Positions 6,845-12,914 of a DNA stretch of 12,914 nucleotides are shown here, in pieces. The translations under genes and the position numbers were made by a program. The notes below the pieces were generated by a model that worked only from the letters and a program-made list of their open reading frames with translations, did not search any database and had not been told where the DNA came from. This DNA is from Bacteroidota bacterium (GTDB taxonomy: Bacteria > Bacteroidota > Bacteroidia > Chitinophagales > Chitinophagaceae), in NCBI GenBank assembly GCA_023429825.1, contig JAEZDC010000095.1:1-12914 (forward strand), written 5' to 3'. The number at the start of each line of letters is the position of its first letter. Position 1 is the stretch's first letter.

Positions 6845-9800
6845 ATGAGAAAACTGTTTATGCTGCTTGCAGCACTTGCTCTGCTATGCGGAGATTTAGT
6901 TGCCCAAACCAATCGTACAATTACGGGTAAGGTAACCGATGACAAAGGAGCTCCGATGATTGGAGTAACGGTCACCGCAAAAGGTACTAGCAAACGTACC
7001 CTTACTGACAATTCAGGAAGCTTTTCCCTCCAGGTTCCCTCTACAGTTAAGATTTTACAATTTAACTACGTGGGTTTTTCCATCCAGGAAGTTTCCATCT
7101 CGGGCAACTCTGTTAACGTATCTATGACTCCGGAAGATAAAAGTCTTTCTGAAGTTGTAGTGGTAGGTTATGGTACACAGAAGAAAAAAGATGTAACCGG
7201 AAATCTTGTTACAGTAAAAGGTAGAGAAGTTGCTAACAAGCCCACGCAAAGTTTTGACCAGGCATTAGCTGGTAGAGCTGCAGGAGTGCAGATCACTGTG
7301 CCTAATGGAGTGGTTAACAATCCGCCTGTTTTTCGTATCAGAGGTACTAATTCAATTTCATTAAGTTCGTATCCTTTGATCGTAGTTGACGGCGTTCCCA
7401 CTTATACGGGAGATTTCAGCTCAACTAACGCTGCGAGTAATGCACTTTCCAGTATCAATCCGAATGATATCGAAAGCATCGATATAGCCAAAGATGCTGC
7501 TGCAACTTCTATCTATGGTAGCCGCGCCGCAAATGGTGTAGTATTCATCACTACCAAGAAGGGTAAAGCAGGTAAAGCTAAAGTAAGTTATGATGGCTGG
7601 GTGGGCTGGACATCCGCTTATGGCCTTCCTGATATCATGGACGCATTCCAATACACTGAGTTCAAGAATAAAGCTGTTGCTAACCATCCTGTTCAATTAG
7701 CTGCATTAGGTGCTACACCTTTCAAGCTAACGAATGATGCAAATGGTCAGCCTATCAATACTAACTGGTATGACTATGCGTATAGAAAAGCAATGTCTCA
7801 TAGCCATACAGTAAATGTATCGGGGGGTAATGAAAGCGCTACTTACTACTTCTCTGCAGGCTATACTGACCAGCAAGGTATAATTCAGAAGAATAATTTC
7901 AAACGTGGCAACGTGTTATTCAATGTAGACGCAAGGGTAAATAAAGTAGTATCTATGGGAGGTAAAATAGCCTTTTCCAATGAAAAGAATGAGGCTGCTA
8001 CCACTTCCGGATCACTTAGCGGTGAAGCTTTTAGCACTGCAGGTCTGGGCCGTTTAGTGTTGGTAAATGCTCCAAACGTAGGTGCGTTTAAGAATGATGG
8101 TACTTATAACATAGGTGCCCAGTATGTAGGTCCGATGAGTAATGTACTTAATGTAAGTAACCCTGCAGCAAGCCAGGTTGGATTTTTCAATCCTAAAGTG
8201 TTAGTAGATCTGAACAGATCAAACAGCGAGAACAACCATATGCAGGGTAATATTTATTTTCAGCTAAAACCACTTAGCTGGATCACATTAAAAACTGTGT
8301 TTGGCGTTGATTATATTAACGTAGATAATGATCTTTTCTGGAATCCTTTCCATGGTGATGGCCAGTCTTATAATGGTTATGCATCTGCAAACTATGGTAA
8401 GTACAAAACATGGGTATGGACGAATACCGCACAATTTGATCAAACCTTTAAAGAGAAACATAGCGTGAGCTTACTGGCAGGAGGAGAGCAACAAAGAAGA
8501 ACATCTGAAGGTTTTGGTATTAACAGGCAGGCCTTGTCAGACCCAGCTTTTAATCTTATACAAGCCGGGTTCACCAATAATTTTTCAACAGGGATGGTTA
8601 GAGGTGAAAACTATCTGCAATCGGTCTTCGCTCGTTTGAATTATAACTTCGATAAAAAATATTTCCTAAGCGGAAATATTCGCCAGGACGAATATTCTGG
8701 GTTAGGTATCAAGAAAGGAACTTTCTGGGGTGCTTCCGGCGGTTGGGAAATTTCTCAGGAAAACTTTTGGAGGCAGGCCAACCTTGACAATCTTTTCAAT
8801 TCATTCAAGCTACGTGGTAGCTATGGTAAAGTTGGAAACATCGCTGGTATAGGTGATTTCACTCCATATTCAACTTTTGGTTCAGGTGTATACGGAGGCA
8901 ATCCTACCTTATCCTTCAGTACCGTAGGTAACAATCAGTTGAAATGGGAAACAAGTACTAAATCTGATGTAGGTGTTACAGCTACACTATTAAGGAATAG
9001 ACTAACTGTAGATGTAGCTTATTACAAGAATAATATCGATAACATGATCCTTGGCGTACCTCAGGCGCCGTCTACTGGTCTGGGTACATTGTCAGAAAAC
9101 GTGGGTAGTATGTATAATAAAGGTATCGAACTTACTATCGATGCTAATCCTGTTAACAAAGGCGATTTTACCTGGAATACGTCCTTTAACTTCTCAAGCA
9201 ATAAGAATGAAGTAACCGCATTGGCTCCGGGACTAAACGAAATATTAACTGCAACTTCTGGCCTTGAAGCAGTAAACAAAACAATGGTTGGATATTCTGT
9301 TGGCTACATATTCGTAGTACGTACTGCTGGAGTTGATCCAGCCTCTGGAAGAAGAATATTTGTAAACAAAAACGGTCAGCAGGTCTTATATCAATTCTAT
9401 GCACCTTCCGGACAATTCAACTATTCTAATCCTGATGGAACACAATATCGTGTTAACGGAGCCGCTGCAACAATTAATCAGGCTGCAGATGGTGTAATGT
9501 ATGCTAATTCAGTACCTAAGTATTATGGTGGATGGAGCAACACTTTCCGTTATAAGGGTTTTGAACTGGATGTATTGTTAACATATCAGGGAGGTTTCTC
9601 TGTTTATTATGGAACAAATGCAGGCTTAAGAGATCAGCGCTTCTGGAACAATTCAGTTGATATGCTAAGAGCGTGGACCAAAGCCGGAGACATCACCGAT
9701 ATTCCAAGATCAGTGTATGGTGATAACGTTTCAAACGGATCAGGTATACCTATCGATGCAAACGTGTTCAAAGGAGATTTTATTAAGTTGAGGAATGCAA

Positions 9801-10018
9801 GCCTTGCTTATAATCTTCCTAAAAGTCTATTGGATAAAGCGAAGATCAGTACAGCCAGAGTTTACGTAAGTGGTCAAAACCTTGCAATATTCTCTAAGTA
9901 CCCTGGTCCTGATCCTGAAGTTTCTTCTAATGGTAACAGTACCATTTCGCAAGGAGTGGATCGAAATACAGTAGGTAATGGACGTACAATCACTGTAGGT
10001 ATCAATATCGGATTCTAA
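6845..10018 (+). CDS. SusC/RagA-type TonB-linked outer membrane transporter
   Basis: The 1057-residue protein starts with a signal peptide (MRKLFMLLAALALLCGDLVAQ). It has a carboxypeptidase-regulatory-like domain (~24-96, RTITGKVTDDKGAPMIGVTV to VNVSM), a TonB-box-like SEVVVVGYG (102-110), a plug domain (~115-240 with FRIRG, VVDGVP, SINPNDIESIDIAKDA and YGSRAANGVVFITTKKG), and a long beta-barrel ending in ITVGINIGF with a terminal aromatic residue. Such proteins import oligosaccharides, peptides or similar nutrients across the outer membrane, powered by TonB-ExbBD. The next gene, 25 bp downstream, is its SusD partner. ATG 6845 was chosen over ATG 6839 because the second SusC gene in this window starts at the equivalent MRKLF. 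The barrel contains nothing that identifies the substrate. Confidence 0.95.
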   Translation: MRKLFMLLAALALLCGDLVAQTNRTITGKVTDDKGAPMIGVTVTAKGTSKRTLTDNSGSFSLQVPSTVKILQFNYVGFSIQEVSISGNSVNVSMTPEDKSLSEVVVVGYGTQKKKDVTGNLVTVKGREVANKPTQSFDQALAGRAAGVQITVPNGVVNNPPVFRIRGTNSISLSSYPLIVVDGVPTYTGDFSSTNAASNALSSINPNDIESIDIAKDAAATSIYGSRAANGVVFITTKKGKAGKAKVSYDGWVGWTSAYGLPDIMDAFQYTEFKNKAVANHPVQLAALGATPFKLTNDANGQPINTNWYDYAYRKAMSHSHTVNVSGGNESATYYFSAGYTDQQGIIQKNNFKRGNVLFNVDARVNKVVSMGGKIAFSNEKNEAATTSGSLSGEAFSTAGLGRLVLVNAPNVGAFKNDGTYNIGAQYVGPMSNVLNVSNPAASQVGFFNPKVLVDLNRSNSENNHMQGNIYFQLKPLSWITLKTVFGVDYINVDNDLFWNPFHGDGQSYNGYASANYGKYKTWVWTNTAQFDQTFKEKHSVSLLAGGEQQRRTSEGFGINRQALSDPAFNLIQAGFTNNFSTGMVRGENYLQSVFARLNYNFDKKYFLSGNIRQDEYSGLGIKKGTFWGASGGWEISQENFWRQANLDNLFNSFKLRGSYGKVGNIAGIGDFTPYSTFGSGVYGGNPTLSFSTVGNNQLKWETSTKSDVGVTATLLRNRLTVDVAYYKNNIDNMILGVPQAPSTGLGTLSENVGSMYNKGIELTIDANPVNKGDFTWNTSFNFSSNKNEVTALAPGLNEILTATSGLEAVNKTMVGYSVGYIFVVRTAGVDPASGRRIFVNKNGQQVLYQFYAPSGQFNYSNPDGTQYRVNGAAATINQAADGVMYANSVPKYYGGWSNTFRYKGFELDVLLTYQGGFSVYYGTNAGLRDQRFWNNSVDMLRAWTKAGDITDIPRSVYGDNVSNGSGIPIDANVFKGDFIKLRNASLAYNLPKSLLDKAKISTARVYVSGQNLAIFSKYPGPDPEVSSNGNSTISQGVDRNTVGNGRTITVGINIGF

Positions 10019-10043
10019 AACTTGAGAAACTAAAACACGAAAA

Positions 10044-11504
10044 ATGAAAAAGAAATTCATATATACTTTAGCACTGGGGTGTACTATGATGTACACATCC
10101 TGCAAAAAAGACCTTTTAGATCCTGTTCCACAAACTTCAGTTAGTGACGCATCTGCTTTTGATACTCCTGATAGGGTATTGATCCAGGTAAGGTCTCTTT
10201 ATGCTGCATTGAAATCAGGAAGCTTCTACGGTGGCCGTTATATAGTTTATGGCGATATACGCGGAGAAGAATTCATTGCAGAAGGAAGCAACGTGGTTAC
10301 AGGCTATGATGTTTGGGGCCAAAACCCTTTAAACAGTTCGCAAAATTCTGTTGTGAATTTATGGTCACAGGCATACTTTACTATCAATGTATGCAACATA
10401 TTTCTTGAGGGTATGGCTACTAAAGGAAACACTGTGGTGGGTACTGCGTTAGCTGCTAATTATAACGCTGAAGCAAAACTCATAAGGGCTTTGTGTTATT
10501 ATAGCTTATTACAATTTTATGCACGTCCTTATTGGGATGGAAACGGAAGCAAGCCTGGCGTGCCATTAAGATTAACTGGTATTAAGGGCTCTGGCGCATC
10601 GGATCTTGCAAGAAGTACGGTAGCTGAGGTATACACCCAAATTCTCAAAGATTTAAATGAAGCTGAAACAGGTCTCGCATTAACGAACGGTACAGCTGTT
10701 TTAAATACTACAAGAGCCCATAGGAATACAGCCATAGCGCTAAAGACAAGGGTGTATTTGTCAATGCAGAAGTATGCAGAAGTAATTACAGAAGCAAATA
10801 AGATTGTTTCATCAACAGCACCATTCACTGCAACTACAGGAGTTAATCATTCTTTACAGGCCGATATCACAAATGTGTTCAAAACTCCTTACACTACAAC
10901 TGAGTCTATTTTCTCAATGCCGTTCAGTACCGCAGCAGCTTCTGATTATCCGGGTACTCAAAACCAATTAGGTTTTTATTTTTACCAGGGAACTGCTCCG
11001 GGTACAGGTGAATATTCTCTAAATGCAAGTGGAATTATCGCTGATGCTGGCTGGACTGCTTCGGATAAAAGAAGATCATTTATTTATGGAACTGGAAAAA
11101 AATACCTTTCTAAGTATTCTAGCCCCAACCCATATCTGGATTATGCACCGGTTATCAGGTATTCAGAAGTAATGCTAAATCTTGCAGAGGCTAGAGTGCG
11201 CACTACCACATCTGTAGATCCGCAAGCAGTAGCTCTATTAAATGCAGTTCGTAACCGAAGCGATGCTACCGTTACTTTCACTGCAGCTAGTTTTGCTAAT
11301 TCAACTGCTTTGCTCGATGCCATTCTGAAAGAAAGAAGGATTGAATTTTTAGGCGAAGGGTTAAGAAGTATAGATATTCTTCGCCTTGGTCAAACGTTTC
11401 CTGCAAAAGGAACTGCTCCGGCAAAAGCTCCGGCTGATCAAGGGTATATTTGGCCAATCTCTATTAATGAATTGCTCTATAATAAACTGATGACAGATAA
11501 TTAA
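10044..11504 (+). CDS. RagB/SusD family nutrient-binding lipoprotein
   Basis: This 486-residue lipoprotein has a lipobox at YTSC (Cys20) followed by KKDLLDPVPQ, the usual start of mature SusD proteins. The N-terminal half has the helical TPR-like core (AEAKLIRALCYYSLLQFYARPYW, 142-164, with HRNTAIALKTRVYLSMQKYAEVI at 226-248). The C-terminal SusD domain has VIRYSEVMLNLAEAR (370-384), ILKERRIEFLGEGLR (427-441) leading into SIDILRLG, and the terminal YIWPISINEL (468-477). SusD caps the SusC barrel on the cell surface and captures substrate before TonB-driven import. It lies 25 bp after the SusC gene with an A-rich leader and no Shine-Dalgarno sequence, so translation probably follows the Bacteroidota leaderless-SD mode. 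A strong terminator closes the operon. The substrate is not deducible. Confidence 0.95.
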   Translation: MKKKFIYTLALGCTMMYTSCKKDLLDPVPQTSVSDASAFDTPDRVLIQVRSLYAALKSGSFYGGRYIVYGDIRGEEFIAEGSNVVTGYDVWGQNPLNSSQNSVVNLWSQAYFTINVCNIFLEGMATKGNTVVGTALAANYNAEAKLIRALCYYSLLQFYARPYWDGNGSKPGVPLRLTGIKGSGASDLARSTVAEVYTQILKDLNEAETGLALTNGTAVLNTTRAHRNTAIALKTRVYLSMQKYAEVITEANKIVSSTAPFTATTGVNHSLQADITNVFKTPYTTTESIFSMPFSTAAASDYPGTQNQLGFYFYQGTAPGTGEYSLNASGIIADAGWTASDKRRSFIYGTGKKYLSKYSSPNPYLDYAPVIRYSEVMLNLAEARVRTTTSVDPQAVALLNAVRNRSDATVTFTAASFANSTALLDAILKERRIEFLGEGLRSIDILRLGQTFPAKGTAPAKAPADQGYIWPISINELLYNKLMTDN

Positions 11505-11525
11505 TCCGTTTTTCTCATTGCTTCG

Positions 11526-11557
11526 AGAGCCCCGGTCGCGGGGCTCTTGTATTTACA
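11526..11557 (+). terminator. Intrinsic terminator of the susC/susD operon
   Basis: A perfect 9-bp stem, AGAGCCCCG (11526-11534) with CGGGGCTCT (11539-11547), encloses a GTCG tetraloop and is followed by TTGTATTT. It begins 21 bp after the SusD stop codon. The stem is GC-rich in an AT-rich background, which fits a rho-independent terminator; the U-tract is interrupted by G and A. It separates the SusCD operon from the next SusC gene, which has its own promoter block. Confidence 0.88.
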
Positions 11558-11653
11558 ACAAATGACAATTTTAAAGTATATGATTTAAAGCTCTGAGGTT
11601 TAGTCATAAAAGATTAAAATTTATAAAGGAATCATAATTTTTTTACCGTTCAT

Positions 11654-11688
11654 ACAGCGTTTTTAATATTCCGCTTGCCTATCTTAGT
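11654..11688 (+). promoter_or_regulatory. Probable promoter of the second SusC-like gene
   Basis: This block begins ACAGCGTTTT and ends TTGCCTATCTTAGT. It aligns without gaps to 6790-6824, with 28 of 35 identical, including all of ACAGCGTTTT and TTGCCTAT. TATCTTAG (11680-11687) resembles the -7 element TAnnTTTG and ends 20 nt before the ATG at 11708, matching the 21 nt at the first locus. A run of seven T (11638-11644) lies just upstream, as at the first locus. The leader to the ATG is A-rich without a Shine-Dalgarno sequence. Confidence 0.65.
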
Positions 11689-11707
11689 CACTCAAAACAA
11701 AAAAAGC

Positions 11708-12914
11708 ATGAGAAAATTATTTACGCTGCTTGCAGCTTTTGCTCTCCTTTGTGGGCATTTGGCTGCTCAAACCACCCGTACTGTTACCGGAACAGTAACA
11801 GGTGACAAAGGAACGCCGTTAGTTGGCGCTACAGTGTCTGCTAAAGGCACTACTGTAAAAACCTTAACAGGTAACGATGGATCATTTCGCATCCAGGTTC
11901 CAAACAATGCCAGAACGCTTGAGGTGTCTTATGTAGGTTATGCTACTCAAGATGTGACTATTTCAGGTAGAACATCAGTTGATGTGGCCTTGGTAGTAAG
12001 CGACGCCAACCTTACAGAGGTGGTAATAACCGGGTATACCCGTGAAAAGAAAAGAGAATTTACAGGTGCCGCCACCCAATTATCTTCTAAAGTGGTAGAA
12101 AATGTGCCGGTAGGTGCTTTTGACCAGGCTTTGCAAGGTAGAGCTCCAGGATTACTGGTTAACTCCGGCAACGGGCAGCCAGGTGCGAGTGCTCGTATGA
12201 ATATCCGTGGTATTTCATCTATTACTTCAGCTTTCGCTGACCCGCTTTTTGTAGTAGATGGAGTTCCTTTAAGATCTAGTGATGTAGCTACAATTAACCC
12301 GAATGATTTTGAATCTATCACTGTTCTTAAAGACGCGTCTGCTGCGGCTTTATATGGATCAAGAGGTAGTAAAGGCGTTATTGTAATTACAACTAAGAGA
12401 GGTAAGACAGGTCAAACAAACTTCTCATACCGCACGCAATTTGGGTTTACTCAAAGGCCCCAGCCTTCTCAGTTCGATCAAATGAGCTCGAGAGAAATGT
12501 TGGCGTATGAAGAGTTTGTGGGTGGTTTTGCTCCAGGGTTAACAGCTCCGGGTTGGGTGTATTCTGCAAAGAATCCGGCCAATGCTGCATTACCTGCAAC
12601 TTCACCAACTTCAAACCCATATGCAGCATCTAAAGCTCGTTATGCGTTTTTGTTAGATAGCTTAGGAAATAATAATGTAGATTATTATGATCTGTTGTTT
12701 AGAACCGGTACTACTCAAAATCATGAGATCAACATGAGTGGCGGTAATGCAGCAACTAAGTATTTCCTTTCACTAGGATATTATACACTTGATGGTACAG
12801 ATAGAAAGTCTGGCCTGAAGAGATATACTACCAGATTCAACCTGGATAACACTATCGGTAAATTTTCTCTTCAACTGAATACTGCAATCGGTTATTCAAA
12901 GACAGACTATAATG
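11708..12914 (+). CDS. Second SusC/RagA-type TonB-linked outer membrane transporter (partial, 3' end cut)
   Basis: An open frame starts with ATG at 11708 and runs uninterrupted for 402 codons to the window end. The signal peptide MRKLFTLLAAFALLCGHLAAQ is identical to that of the first SusC protein at 17 of 21 positions. A carboxypeptidase-regulatory-like domain follows (~24-96, RTVTGTVTGDKGTPLVGATV), then a TonB-box-like TEVVITGY (103-110). The plug has FDQALQGRAPGLLV (138-151), MNIRGISS, LFVVDGVPLR (180-189), INPNDFESITVLKDASAAALYGSRG and VIVITTKRG, and the first barrel strands begin near 238. The protein diverges from the first SusC beyond the N-terminal domain, so a different substrate is likely. 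The barrel and any SusD partner lie beyond the window. Confidence 0.93.
   Translation, partial: MRKLFTLLAAFALLCGHLAAQTTRTVTGTVTGDKGTPLVGATVSAKGTTVKTLTGNDGSFRIQVPNNARTLEVSYVGYATQDVTISGRTSVDVALVVSDANLTEVVITGYTREKKREFTGAATQLSSKVVENVPVGAFDQALQGRAPGLLVNSGNGQPGASARMNIRGISSITSAFADPLFVVDGVPLRSSDVATINPNDFESITVLKDASAAALYGSRGSKGVIVITTKRGKTGQTNFSYRTQFGFTQRPQPSQFDQMSSREMLAYEEFVGGFAPGLTAPGWVYSAKNPANAALPATSPTSNPYAASKARYAFLLDSLGNNNVDYYDLLFRTGTTQNHEINMSGGNAATKYFLSLGYYTLDGTDRKSGLKRYTTRFNLDNTIGKFSLQLNTAIGYSKTDYN

Noticed and set aside
11947..12629. Minus-strand open frames inside the second SusC gene
   Set aside because: They overlap a strong plus-strand SusC frame with signal peptide, regulatory domain and plug motifs, and their translations show no recognisable domain.

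Overview
The window looks like chromosomal DNA of a Bacteroidota member, most likely a Chitinophagaceae-type organism. The evidence is the SusC/SusD outer-membrane pair, a PorZ-like type IX secretion component, a probable T9SS cargo N-terminus, moderately AT-rich coding DNA, A-rich leaders without clear Shine-Dalgarno sequences, and promoter blocks resembling the Bacteroidota -7 element. No rRNA, tRNA, CRISPR array, insertion sequence or phage gene was seen.

Left part (1-4093, all minus strand). In transcription order this holds a PorZ-like beta-propeller protein (4093-1784), a stand-alone response-regulator receiver protein (1629-1273), a secreted DUF2147 protein (1149-721), a small lipoprotein with one c-type haem motif (687-346), and the N-terminus of an exported protein that runs off the window (260-1). 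The DUF2147 and cytochrome genes are 33 bp apart and could be co-transcribed. The other gaps of 85-154 bp suggest separate units.

Middle (4094-6844). A 119-bp divergent intergenic region separates porZ from a two-repeat RND/MMPL-type membrane exporter (4213-6537). After it comes a gene-free stretch of 307 bp. This contains four 11-bp direct repeats (6580-6623), a second 11-bp family (6628-6666) whose sequence returns in inverted orientation up to 6733, T-runs, and then a promoter-like block.

Right part (6845-12914, plus strand). A complete SusC-like TonB-dependent transporter and its SusD-like lipoprotein form a two-gene operon closed by a strong hairpin terminator. A second SusC-like gene follows at once and is cut by the window end. 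The two SusC genes share a 35-nt promoter block (28 identical, no gaps) and near-identical signal peptides but differ in their plug and barrel, so they look like diverged paralogous loci under similar control. In such systems SusC is the TonB-energised barrel and SusD the surface lid that captures a substrate. No degradative enzyme or dedicated regulator is visible, so the substrates cannot be named.

Most of the window belongs to recognised families. The least explained element is the repeat and inverted-repeat structure at 6580-6733.
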